Below, one piece after another: positions 11,999 to 24,068 of a stretch of 64,000 bases of DNA (the first letter of the stretch is position 1; each line of letters opens with the position of its first letter). The position numbers and the translations under genes were made by a program. The notes beneath the pieces are model-generated. The model was not told the DNA's origin, did not search any database, and saw only the letters and a list, made by a program, of their open reading frames with translations. Origin of the DNA: Eupeodes corollae (lineage: Eukaryota > Arthropoda > Insecta > Diptera > Syrphidae); NCBI RefSeq assembly GCF_945859685.1, contig NC_079150.1:1684331-1748330 (forward strand), read 5' to 3'.

Positions 11999-13184
11999 TA
12001 GGTACACTCGACAAAAACAGAATTTAATTTAATCAACAAATATAGCATTTGAAATTATTTTTCATTATTGAGAGGACATCAGGAAATTTTTGTTTGGTGA
12101 GAATGAGAATGAGCAGGAGGGGCATTTTGATTCCGATTATTTAAAAAAGAGGTCACCCAACAATGAAGGTATGCGAAGGGCTCATAAGAAGCCAAAAGTC
12201 CGAAATTGAGGCAGATTGCAAAAGGCGAAGCTCTACTCGTAGCTGCTGCTTTACCATGAGAGGTACTTTTTAAATAGGGGAATATTTGAGATTTTAATTG
12301 AGTTACAGCATACCAGATACATGAAATGAAAAAAGGAATACAAAAAAGTCCAAACTAAAATTATGTTTGCATATAATTTCTTTGTTTTCGTTTTCATTAT
12401 CAGGAAAAAAGGGATAAAAAGTTTTAATTAATTTTAATCGTTTGTTCTTGAGGATATTGGGTACCTATATATTTTACCTAATTCTGGTCAAATGATAAAG
12501 ATTGTAAGTTCGTATAAAAACTCCTTAAATACAAAAAATAAAACATTTTGAATGGTAACCGTAACAAACTAAAGTTAAAAAGTTATTAAAGTAGAAAAGA
12601 TGTGTTTTTTTTTTTAATTTTTAAAAGGTGTGTACCCGCTGGGGGAGAGTACAATAACTCTGGCGACAAGATATAATAACAGTTTTTGGTAGAAGAGCTT
12701 TTTTACTATTAGAGGAGGGTATATCTACCCACGTTTAGGCGAGAGGGGCAATTTTATAAAGTTGACTTAAATTCTAAACCAAAAATTTGTAAACACAACG
12801 GCAGTACTTATCATTGTAACCTTTTTCAAAAGCCACAATTATACATTTTAAAGAAAGTTGTTTAAAACAATAGTTTTTGAAATAATGGATATAATGGAAA
12901 TAAAAGTTTTTGAAAAATGTATAAAAAAAGATTATATTTCTCATAATTCTAAATACCAATAAAGAAGAAATTGATGTAGAAAGCTTCTCTAATCAATCCT
13001 TTATCAGATAATGAAAACTATTTTTTCTATATTTTCTTGTTTTGAGATAATTGAAGAATAGTAAAACTATTCCGTTAGTCTCTGTGTCGATTAACTTCAA
13101 ATTTGAAAATTAATATTTTGAGCCGCTTCGCGTTAGGGGCTTTTTTTTTGGGCAAAATTCAACCTTCGCAAAGACAAACCTATA

Positions 13185-14640
13185 GATTATTCTTTTAGTT
13201 TTCGCAAAAATGTTTGTTCTTAATTTAGCTTATACCAATATAAAAAACAGATGCTGGAGTGCGTCCCACACTAATAACTTCCCATCCCGTCTGTCGAATT
13301 GTATTGCTTAAAAAGTTGTAGGGTTGGGTTAAAAAATTTGTTAGTTGAATTATTCTTAAAAAAAATTAAATTCCCAACAATATTTTTCATAAATTTAATT
13401 GGTTTAGTTTCAAAATCTAGTTTTGTTAAATTGATTTTTAGTAGAAAAAAAATATTTACCAATTTAAGAAGCATTTCTTAAATTTTTACAAATTGGATGA
13501 ACGAAATTAATTTGAGAGATATCAAGAACCTAACATCAATTTTTAACAAATTTGCGAACTATTTCTTGAAGATTTTAATTTATTATTATTTTTTTTTTTT
13601 TTCAAAAAACAGACTGTTGGATTTTTATAAAAGAAAACTGCTCAACATCGAAAACAATATTGTCTGTGAAATAAGAAAATACTTTTAATTTTTGAAAAAG
13701 CTATTTGAGTCGAAAGTAAATTTTTACTAAGTTTTAGTTTTGTTTTTTTTTAGGTTTTTATTTTTTTGTAAAAAAACTGTCAATTCGATTTTTCTCAAAA
13801 TTTTACCAAATGTTGAAATCAATATTTTTCATAAGATAAAATACCTTAGAAGCCATAATTTCAAATTTTTGAAAAGATATTTGAGCGAAATTAATTTTTT
13901 ATCTTAAATGTTTTTTAGGTTTTTATTTTTTACAAACAGAAATGTCTATTCGATTTTTCTTAAAATCTTACCAGATGTTAAAAACGTTATTTTTTTCGTA
14001 CCAAATTGTTTTAGATATAAAATCATTTTGTGTTCGTAAAATTTTCGAGGTGACAATTTTTTTTCAGTTTTTTTGATTTATCAAAAAAAAATCGTTAATT
14101 AGATTTTTTTCAAAAAATATACTTGTATCATGTATGTATGTATCCCGTTACAATATATTATATAAAATTTAATTAAAGTCTGTAGCGTTTTTGTTCATGA
14201 GATATTTAGGGTTAACCAAATGTTCACCCACCACCCACGCAATTTTCTTGAGAGCCCTTTCTGCATCTTTCTACCTTATTATCTGCTCCAGAAGGGTACC
14301 CCCCATAGAACCGTCATTTTGTTCTTAAGTTTTGTCAAGAACTTATCAACAGATCAATTCAATTTTTTGCTCAAGCTCTCCTAATATCTAGATAATATTT
14401 GATGGTGAACAATGTCATTGATTTTATTTTTGATTATTAAATAAAATATTAATATTTTTTTGCGAAATTATATATCTTGACAATGGTTCATCATTGTTTT
14501 GCAAAATTGAAATGTAATACGTATATCAATAAGCTCTAAATAATGCATACCAACATTATTTTTAAACTCAAATTGAAAAAAAAATTGTATACACAAAATT
14601 GATTTAGGAAAACGCTCTGACGATTTTTGTTTGTTTAAAT
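13185..14640. repeat. Unclassified repeat with ~165-bp internal units, nested in a second repeat
   Basis: The core starts with cgtcccacactaataacttcccatcccgtc, a head shared with 58020 and, inverted, with about 56090-56140. It contains repeated units built on ctgt(c)(a/t)attcgatttttct, at about 13786 and 13951 (spacing about 165). Outside the core, the left edge (ttgttcttaatttagcttataccaatataaaaaa) and right edge (gttttgtcaagaac... ataagctctaa) match consecutive parts of the uninterrupted repeats at 30180-30860 and 32935-33480. The core therefore appears inserted into a copy of that second family. Small ORFs here are by-products of the composition. Confidence 0.7.
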
Positions 14641-16389
14641 TAAAAACAAATGTTTGCATCTAAATTTTTAAGTTTTAAAATACAAGAAATATTTTTAAGC
14701 GAACTGTTTCGATACATGAGCAAGATTGTACGACTCAGTTGAATTTTATTTCTAGACGCACAAAGCTCCCATTTTCAATTGTAATTATGAGTTCATCTTT
14801 GAGCGTAAGCCAGAATGTCCCTCGAGGAGGTGGAATTGCATTGCGCATTCAGTAACTTTTTCAATAAGTCATGAGTTAGTAAAAAATAGACACGTCGATT
14901 TTCATTCAATGTGTTGAAGGCATGTAAGTCTCGTCAATGAAGTCATTGTCCGCTCTACTCTGGAGTTCTGTTGTTTGGTGTTAACACATCTTCTAGGTGT
15001 TCACTTTAGTTGCAGACCCATACTATCTTTTTCGTCAATCGAACATGCGTATACTTTCTAAACATCTAGGAAAATTTCATTATTTTCTATAAAATAAAAG
15101 TTCCATACATTAATGGATGTGGAATGCTGTCTTGCTGCTTACATTTTTTATCAAATTTTCAAGATCGTTTATTGTGTAAGACATATCGGTTTTTTTCAAA
15201 CATATTCACCTTTGCTAAACCAAATCGCGGGAAAGTTTAATTGTAACAATTTTTGAAATGAGCAAATTATATAACAGATAATAAGCCAATAGCTGTTAAA
15301 ATGTTATAAGTAACAAAGTCAATTCCAATTTTACAATTTAACTAGAAAGTGCAGCCTTAAGCCTTGGACATCGACTTTTCTGTTAAAATTTAATTCAAGA
15401 TAAAACATTCGCAAAAAAAATAACTAATAAAAGAAAAATAATAACAAGAAAGGAAAAAATCAATTATGCGCAAAAAGGTAGAGGGAGATCTTTGTATTGG
15501 AGAATTAATTGAAAATACTTTGATATTAAATTAAAGACCTCTAAGCTGTTTAAAGCTCTTCAGATCTAAATAACCATTCACACACGTTGCGTCGTCTTCA
15601 TTGTAGATTTTTTTATTTATAATTATATACTCTTATTACCTCTACGTAGTAGACTGGAATTTTAATAAATGTTTCATTTCAAAAAAAGAAGAAAAAACAA
15701 CAACAAATGATAGCCAAGAGCTTCAATTTTCTTCGTTTGGCTAAGGGGCGTAATATCAAAAAATATAAAAATATAGAAACGTATAAGAAAGAACTCACAT
15801 CATGCAAATAATTTCATCTCCCTCGTAGTCTGATGCTACATTTAAAAAGGTATCGACATCAAGTGCAAGCAATTTAAACAATTTCCTGCTAGTCATATTT
15901 TGTCGCTTACTCTTGTATGTTATGATGTAAATGCACAAAACACGACACAACATCCCATAAACCCCCTTAAAAAGTGTGTTCTTCTTAGCTTGAATCACAA
16001 AAATAAAAGAAATATAAAAAAAATAAAAAAGATACAAGATACTGTTTCAATGTCTATCCTTTTTTTATATAGGTTTCTTATCTTTGAAAACATATTTTCA
16101 TTATCATTTTAACTTTGCTGATGCTATTGCTCTATGAGTGTGTTAAGGTACCTATATTTTGTTTGAGGGAAAGATTTCAAATGAAATGGTGAATGTACAT
16201 TCTTAAGGCATACTCTGGCATGCTTCAGGATACATGTGTGTTTTATAGGTATGTAATGTACATATGGATACAGCGTGACTGGTATAAGGTGCAACGAAAG
16301 GCTATAGAGCGAGTAGGTTGAATTAAGGCAAGAAAAAAATCCCATGGGAAAGGAGGGGGCGAGTCTATTTCACCCGTTTAGGCTTTATG

Positions 16390-17110
16390 GGCATTTTTCT
16401 ACAGAATTGACTTAAAACAGATACAAATATTAAACTTCATTGTCTTGCTCAAAACTTTAACAAAATATTCATAACATAATTTTATCTTATCAGTTTTTGT
16501 AGTTTTTAAAGGTCTCCGTGTTTTGTTATAAAGCTATCGGTTGAATTTTTGCTTAAAAAAATTATTGATTTGATTGCAAAATTTATATTTGTTAACGAGA
16601 TTTTCAGGCGAAATCTAGTTTTTTACCAAATTTAGTAGCATTTGTTGAAAGTTTTTAGACTAATATTAACTAATTATTTGTGATATTCAGCTAGAAGCCC
16701 TGGTAGCTATTAGCTTTTTGTATTGTATTGTACATTTATGTATAGTTCAATAAATAATAATAATAATTTGGATATGTTATCATTTTTGTTTGTAAAATGT
16801 TTAAGTTGGCATACATTAAGGTATCACGCCACATTATATGATATTAAATTTAATTAAAGACGCTAGCGTTATTGGTTCGTAAGATATTTTTTCTGGTTAA
16901 CCAAAATTGGTTTTCTGCATCCTTCTGTGTTTTTTGAGTAACACAATTTATTTAAAGCTAATATGTCTGCTAAGATATACTTAGCTAAGATATGCTAAGA
17001 TATACTTACTATACTACAGATATATCTCTTAAAATCTTTTATTTATATTCCGAAGACCTTGAAACGTCGACAAGTTTCAAAATTTTTAATTGGACAGATC
17101 GGAACGATTA
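16390..17110. repeat. Diverged copy of the ~165-bp-unit repeat family, with a LINE-like tail inside
   Basis: Phrases such as tttttaccaaatttagtagcatttgtt and attaaagacgctagcgttattggttcgtaagatatttt match the 13.2-kb and 58-kb copies. The right edge ccttgaaacgtcgacaag matches the right edge at about 60600. An insertion at about 16683-16770 ends in AATAAATAATAATAATAAT, the style of a jockey/L2-type LINE 3' tail. Confidence 0.55.
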
Positions 17111-17384
17111 AAATGACTTCCCATGGGAAGGTAAAAATAACGGAATGATATCAAAAGTAATACGAAATCATTTTCAGAGGCCAGAACAGATTTTGAAAAA
17201 TAATTTTTAAGCTTGAAACTGTTGACAGTTTAAAAATGTTGTACTGTTATTTTCGGAAGCCAAACCCTTTGTATTGACATTGATTTCAAGCCATTGACCC
17301 TACAATTTAATTGATAGGATACAAAATAGCATTCGCAACATAAATCGCGATAGTAAGCAGTTTAATTTAAACGTCTGTCAGTTA

Positions 17385-17681
17385 AATAAAAATAAAATAA
17401 ATAATGTGACGCAACAGTCATTTGAGATCTAGGGCCTATTGACTTACAACTCTAAACCATTCCTGTGTGCGAGTAATGTTGTCAGGGATGGAGGGGACCT
17501 ACTGTTTTAAGCCGAATCCGAACGGTTAATTTGAGAAATGATTTTCATGGCAAGAATTACTATTGGAGAATTTTTCAATTCCTCGCAAGAGCCAGTACCC
17601 GTGAAAAAAAACTTTAAATTGCAAAGACCCAAGTCCTTTGGAATGACAGTCCTAAACACTAACCATTACGCCACGGGTACT
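17385..17681 (-). mobile_element. Full-length tRNA-derived SINE with 14-bp target-site duplications
   Basis: The element is in minus orientation and is bracketed by perfect repeats acgtctgtcagtta at 17371-17384 and 17682-17695. The sense strand starts at the tRNA-like head (CCCGTGGCGTAATGGTTAG, A-box region). It continues through a mutated B-box region and a central body, to GTTGCGTCACATTATTTATT and an ATTT-rich tail. The target duplications show insertion by target-primed reverse transcription. Substitutions indicate it is not very recent. Confidence 0.9.
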
Positions 17682-18126
17682 ACGTCTGTCAGTTACAATT
17701 CAACTTTTGGGAGTGAAACCATTTTCAACTTACATTAATTTTAAGAAACTTATAGCTAGAACTAATTCAGTTGGCCATTCTACTGCACATGGCTCTTTTA
17801 ATATCTTTGATTTACTCTTTAATTCTGAAAGAGACAGAAACACGCTACCGTTGTTGCCAATGACACTGCTGTGATCATACTGAAGGAGACTGATTTTTGT
17901 GTATAGCTTGGCTAAAAGTAAAATAGAAATGAAATTCCAGCGATGGACTTTCTTTGAATAAGATATGATCATAGTTTATTTTTCTTTCAAAGCTTTATGT
18001 CTGAAAAACTATTTCACTTCTGGTCAGAGAAAAAGAAACAATTTTAGATGTAAACGAGTTTGAATAATTTTTATCTATGAATTGTTAAGAATAAATATTT
18101 GCATCAGAGGGTATTAAGGTATTTAA

Positions 18127-19640
18127 ATGATATTTCCTTTTGTTTTCAATCTAACTTACGAAAAAACAACCAGAAGTTATACATCTACAAGACATTTTAA
18201 TGGATCCATCCAGAGAAGGAAAACCTTACGCCTGGCACATAAGATAGTTGTTAAGATATATAATGACAAACTGGAAGAAGCAACAACGCAAACCGTGGAA
18301 ACTACTGGAATTTCTGAACGTTCAATCAGAAGGATTATTAAGGAATACGACGAGACAGGAGTCATCAAATAAAAAAGTAAAGCATTAGAGGTAGAAAACT
18401 GGTATAGACAAATTTGACATAGCAGCTATTCGGCTTATAATGCACAACTTTCACCAGGAGGACAAAATAATGATGTCCTTAAAAATGTTGACACAACGAG
18501 TGCAGGAAGATCTGGAGCTATAACTTCTCCCAACAACATTCTAAGAAACTTCTCTGTGGAAGAACTGATATTAAATTTATAAAAGTATATCTGAGAAAAA
18601 TTCGGGAATTTAGAACAAAAGGATATGACATTATTTATTTGGACGAATACTTTATTCATAGGTCACGTACATACAAGACCACGGGCTTGGACTGATGACA
18701 GTAACAGTGGGTTGAAGACGCCAATTTAAAAGGGATAGAGGCTAATAATGGCGCATGCAGGTACTAAAAAAGGATTCGTGAAAAACTCCTTACTTTTATT
18801 CAAATCTGGAACAAAAACGGGGGACTATCACGATGAAATTAACTTTAAAAACTTCTGCAAATGGATCTAGCAAGTACAAGTTTTGAACGACTTCTAAGAG
18901 CCTTCAGTTATTGTAATGGACAATGTCTCGTACAGCAATAAATTAAAAGAAATTGTAATTTCTCCTGCTAGCTAGAAATCTGAGATAAAACAATGGCTTA
19001 CCGAAGACAATATTCCGCTTACCATTCAGATGTTGAAACTTCAACACATAACCCAAAGCATAAGAGACCATTAACACGATCCCGAATCAGCGGTTTTGCC
19101 GTATCGTCGATTTTACCGTATAATCCAGTGTCAATTTAAATTAAATTACCGATTCAAATCGTTTTCGGTCGTACGGTTAAAAAAACCGATTCGGCTAATC
19201 GTGGCAATGTATTTATAGAAAGTGCGTTCAGACGATTCGATTTCGTCTGGGCTACTGTTATAATTTATTGCTAGTATATAGTCGTTTTTGTGTACGAGTA
19301 CGAGTACGGTGTAGGGTGAAATTACCGTACCTACCGTCCGAACACTCCAACCGAAAGACACCGAATCGATAAAATATTCCATACGGTGAAAATATCGAAT
19401 CGTGTGAACGGGCTCTAAGATTGACGATATCATTCACGGCATGGGACATGAGGTTCCTCTGTTCACCACAATATCACCCAGATCTCAATCCCATTGAAAA
19501 TATTGTCAAGGCAAGAGTAGGCTCACGAAAATACAAGATATAAGAAGTTCAAAAATTAGCAGAGGAAGAATTTTGAAAAATAACGGATGAAGATTGGCGA
19601 AAAGTGTGTGAAAAAGTCATAACAGCTGAGCCATAACTTT
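18127..19640 (+). mobile_element. IS630/Tc1-mariner-superfamily transposase pseudogene
   Basis: A helix-turn-helix start (RRKTLRLAHKIVVKIYNDK, TGISERSIRRIIKEYDETG) is followed, with several frameshifts and stops, by LDEYFIHRS, MAHAGTKKGFVKNSLLLFKS, TKTGDYHDEINFKNFC, VIVMDNVSYSNKL, PDLNPIENIVKAR and KITDEDWRKVCEKVI. The order and the Asp (in LDEY), Asp (in VIVMDN) and Glu (in PDLNPIEN) match the DDE transposases common in arthropod genomes. It is broken by many lesions and by the MITE at 19064-19415. Confidence 0.88.
19064..19415. mobile_element. 352-bp MITE with TAA target duplication (Harbinger-like)
   Basis: The terminal inverted repeats are GAGACCATTAACACGAT and the inverse of ATCGTGTGAACGGGCTC (14 of 17 bases match). 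The element is flanked by TAA at 19061-19063 and 19416-19418, a 3-bp target site typical of PIF/Harbinger elements. It interrupts the transposase pseudogene between ITQSI and the sequence that continues the same domain. It has no coding capacity of its own; the minus-strand ORF at 19146-19433 is fortuitous and crosses the element end. Confidence 0.85.
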
Positions 19641-21402
19641 TCTCACTATACCTGATGTGGTAAACAACTTCGGACTCAATTATAATTAATCCAGGTGACA
19701 TTTATAATTTAAATTATATTATTACTATTTATATTATTTTTATTTATTTATTTATTTATTTTTTTTTTAAAGAAAAACGAAGTTGAGTTGGACACTGTAA
19801 GATTTAAGGAAGAATATTTACGCATTAAATATTTTCCACACCAAATACATATTTGTATATATTTGATTGATTTTGACAGATTTCAATTCTAGTGAAAGAT
19901 ACATTTTACAATTTCTTGGACTGGTAACTTGGGAAATATGGAACATTTTTTTATATAGGAAATGTAAATACAAATTAAAAAACAAATTTACTGAGTATTC
20001 AAGGTATTTCCTATACTACTGCTCTTTAATATTGGGAATCCATAATCAAGGTGTTTTGACAATGGCATGTTTGATGAAGTACATTTCTTATAGGAGATAT
20101 TTTTGTTCTAGAAACTGATATTGTTATGTAAAAAGAAACGTTTTTTATATCCGTTATATATTTGTTTATATCTTTTAAACGAATATTTTTAACTCAAGAA
20201 GTTTAAAATAAGTCCATTCGTGTCTTCTGTGCATTTCTCTTGAAAACTGAAGTGCTTCTCAAATCAAAATATTAATTTTCCAGCATCTACCTACAGTATG
20301 TTCTTCCTTAATCATTTGTTTCGCATATGCGATTTGATTTGAAAAGAAGTGAACGCTAAAAATAAAAAGGATATTAAAATAACAGCAAACATAAATACAT
20401 ATCTTTACAAGACCAGTACATATATGTACATAGCTATGAAGAGAATGTACTGACATAACTTTTATTTTCTAGCACTGAGCTTTAGAATTACGTTTCATTT
20501 CTTCATCGAGCTAAACTTGCCCTTATGTGAAAATTTGTATCTACGAAAAATATCAAAAAATCGGCTTAGAGACTTCTAGATATCTGTTCCTAAAATAAAC
20601 TTAATCTCTACATTTTTGAAGTTTCAATAGTTTTTTCAGAAATTTCTGGATCAAAAACTGTCGGAGGTATTGGAACTGGCGTTCGGCGTACTTAAAGCCG
20701 AACATTTTTCTTTGCCCTATGGTTTAAATTTAAAAAAGGTTTGTAAGACTTTAAGGCACTGTGATTGTAAAACTGCACTCTTAACTTAACCTTTTTTTGA
20801 TTCCATGCATAACGATGAAAACTTTAACAATGACGTAATTTTTCTGTCGGAATTTTCAAATTGCACCCGTTGAGTGTTGGGAGCTTCGAAAGGAGTATAA
20901 AAAGAATACGAATTATACGAGAACGATGACGACGACGATGATTACGCTTTCGAAGATACGATGTTGCTCTTTGTATACATTTTTAAACAACAATTTCTTG
21001 CTACTTTAACAATCAAAAAGTATATACAGCCAGTCAGACAACAAAATATAACAATATAGGTACTCGTTTGTACGGATGTACCAGGAGTTGTATTTATTCG
21101 TATATATCATTAGCCTTTTTCAATATAAGAAGTAAATACTTCCGAAAATACGGCAGGGTGATAAAAAACAACTAGCGATATGGAATTTGTGAGTAATTTT
21201 TGTTTTTCCTTTGTTTAAAAGAATTCAGTTTTAATAACTTAGAACCGACACGATAACAAATTTGTAGCAGTTATCAAACTCGTAGATAAGTAAAGTGAAG
21301 TTAGTTGCGTTTCTAAGTTTCTGCGTAATCGAATCGATGTTATCGGAATTTAATTGGTTGGCTTGTTATACAAACAGAATGAATTTGTTTGTAGTTATAG
21401 TC

Positions 21403-22760
21403 AGGGCCGGCCCCAGGCAATTTTGCGTCCTGTGCCAGATTAGTAGAAAGCGTCCCTTTTTTATATTTTCACGCATAAACTGATACACAAGCATAAGCTT
21501 TCCCAAAATAACCCAGGAGGTAGACTTTCAGTGCGTTTTTTGTTAAAGAGGTATCCCAAGTAACTCTAAAGCATAAACTAAAACGCAGCGATAAAATGAA
21601 CAGTGGGAAAAAGTCTAAACTTGGAAACTTACTTTTTCGGCCTTACATTTTGCAAATTCAGAAATGAGATCAAAAAAGTCTAAAGAATTTAATGATTCCT
21701 TTTCAATTGACATTATAGATAAACATACCAATCTCACTTGAATCATGGTTGTCCTAAGAAAATTGTTAAAAAATTTAAGTTTAGAAAAACTACGTTGTTT
21801 GGACGGCAATTGTTAAATTCGGAGCAAAATCTTCAAGGTTTGAACTAAAAATAAAATTTAACACATCTAAACTTGAGCTTTGTGGTTTAAAAAGCGGGGA
21901 TATTACGTTTAACTCTTAAAACAATTCTTCTCCATCTAAATCTTTAAAACTACCTAATTTTTTAACATTCTTCAAATGAAGCAAGTACATTTTTATTTTT
22001 TAAACATTTGCTTATGTTACATAAAAATGAAAAATTGATGTTATATGTATTAAGCTGTTCAAACCTTTCTGTAGTTGATTGATTAAAAATCTACTTTAAA
22101 TCTTTGTTACGGGTCGAAATCGCAATGATGACGCTTTAGAAAACATATTTAGTATTTCTTGGGAGCTGGTAATACGCTCGGTTAATTGAACAAATTTGCC
22201 CATACATTTTTTCATCGGAACGCATTAAAATTAAACTGTTTTCCCATGTTTTGTATTTTCTAAAACTTTTATGCCAGTTGACAGATTAACGGGCGGACTT
22301 TGCAAATATTTACTAGTTTTATTTATATTTTCTAAAACATTAAACAAATTTTCAGGCAGCAAATAAATGTAATTTTAATTCCTAACGATTCTGCCATTTT
22401 TTTGCCTCTTGATTTCCTATTTCTGTAAGGGCTTCATGTGTTTTTTCATAATTTGTTTTGCTCTATTATAACATTGAATTGTATCGAAAAATTTGACTGC
22501 ACCGAGCAGCATCATTAACCACTAAATTTAAGGAATGAAAGCAACATGGAAAGAAAAATGCTCTTGGTTCCAGGGTTCAAATTCGATTCTGAGCATCCGC
22601 TTCTTTTCCTTTCATATTTGAACCATTATCATAACTTTGGCTTCGACAGTTTGTTAAAATTCGATGTAATTTAAGCTTATCTAAAATCAACTCAGTCAGT
22701 CACATTCCGGTCTTGTCTTGTCACAAAATACGTCACTTCTATTACCAACTGATAGCTAAT
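21403..22760 (-). mobile_element. hAT transposon remnant (ZMYM/DUF4371-like transposase)
   Basis: On the minus strand the C-terminal dimerisation region reads SKQRSFSKLKFFNNFLRTT, then RLVCLSIMSIEKESLNSLDF. Upstream on that strand, in other frames, are NCRSQSYDNGSNMKGKEAD and RAFFFPCCFHSLNLVVNDAA, a clear match to the catalytic part of hAT transposases of this group. The edge at 21403 (CAGGGCCGGCCCCAGGCAA) is a typical hAT terminal sequence. The opposite end was not found. Frameshifts show it is dead. Confidence 0.85.
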
Positions 22761-24014
22761 TATCTAATCTTAATTAACCAGAGGATGCATTTTTTCGAGA
22801 TTTTTGTCTTCTACATTTTTACATTAGATTTTTGATTTCAAAATATTTGCATTCAAGATTTCGTGATAGACCCATACGATTGGTATGAAATGCAACAAAT
22901 AAATCAACTAGGATAAATAGACAAAAATTTGTAGATCGAATATTTTAAGAACAAAAACATAGATAACGTTAAGAAAATTTTTTTATAATAAACAATTCTA
23001 ATAATTGATATTTTTCTTTTTACTTAATTTAAAACAGAAACTAAAAATTGCAAATCAAAGTTATGTTATGAATAAAATGTATAAGACTACTTCGAGTTTC
23101 GGATGGATTAATGTATGCAGAAGGTCATACTTTTCAAGGTTATTTGAATTATTAAATCAGTTTAAGGTTATTCCACATTTTTAGGAAGCAAAGTTTTAAG
23201 TTTTGGGGTGAAGTAGACATACTTGGAGGCACATTTCGTAAAGTTTTTGTTATCTTTCTAGCTTGAGTACTAGGTATGATATTTATATTCTTGAGACAAA
23301 TTTAATAAGTGGACCGTTGGTTTTGGTGTTTGGTAAAACCAAATCCAAGACTTTTCCTCAAGAAATCTGAACTTTTTTTGAGGTTGAATAATAATTCTAA
23401 AAACAATTATTTTTACCTGCAAGAAATTTAAGCACTTTTAGGCTTTAAAGAAAAAATAATAAGTTTTGCTGCGTTTCTAGCGACGATATGTATTTCTTGA
23501 ACAGAGTACAACTCACTAGATTTATAGGCTTTGGTGGATGGGTGATAATAAATAGTTAAGCCTCGACAAAACATCCCAGTAACTCAATCATTTCTGAATT
23601 AAATGAAATTAGGAACTTTAAAGTTGAACTGGTGGAGAGATGTAATGTATTTTCCTTCTTTTATAACTGGGCTGTCAAAAACATCGAAAGGCAATAATTA
23701 TTTTGAAGAACAAAATGAGACACAATTGAACAAGTCAGAGAGAGTCAGAGAAAAAAATATCCATATTCAACTACTTTATTAGTTTTGGACTTAAAAAAAA
23801 TAATGTTTTCAATGCAATTAAACAATTTAAAAAAAAAAACATAAAAAGCAATCTAATGTTTAAGTACATTGCATACATTCTCAGGACATACAAGAGTAAA
23901 AAAATTATAAGTTATTTCAATAAAATAACTACTTATGTATTTGCTTAACACTACCACTACAGAAGCAAAAGAATTAATTAATTAAATACAAAAATAATTA
24001 TAATTTATCCTAAC

Positions 24015-24068
24015 CTTTGACATCATAGTACTGGGGGTCAGAATATTTATCTCTAAGATCGGCCTCAG
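24015..24068 (-). CDS. dpr7: dpr gene, 54-nt linker exon between Ig1 and Ig2 (possible cassette)
   Basis: This exon is exactly 18 codons long with phase 1 at both ends, bounded by a TTCCAG acceptor and an AAAG/GTTAGG donor. Joined to its neighbours it adds EADLRDKYSDPQYYDVK, flanked by split Ala codons, between Ig1 and Ig2. From memory, one Drosophila Dpr paralogue (I believe dpr7) has an acidic and aromatic insert at the same place before ARAKILGSTE, which supports both the exon and the paralogue call. Because it is symmetric, and both it and the following exon begin with CT, skipping it leaves a clean in-frame Ig1-Ala-Ig2 join. Alternative use is therefore possible but not shown by the sequence alone. 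It lies isolated between introns of 17.8 and 12.1 kb. Confidence 0.85.

Larger units (their letters stand above)
11916..24014 (-). other. dpr intron, 12.1 kb
   Basis: The intron lies between the 54-nt linker exon and the Ig2 exon, in phase 1. It contains a CA-rich microsatellite, two blocks of the unclassified tandem-containing repeat, a SINE with target-site duplications, an IS630-like transposase broken by a MITE, and a hAT remnant. I see nothing recognisable in 12010-13180, 14640-16400, 19650-21400 or 22770-24014. Confidence 0.85.

Noticed and set aside
18177..18368. Minus-strand ORF of 63 codons
   Set aside because: It is the reverse complement of the transposase helix-turn-helix region on the plus strand.
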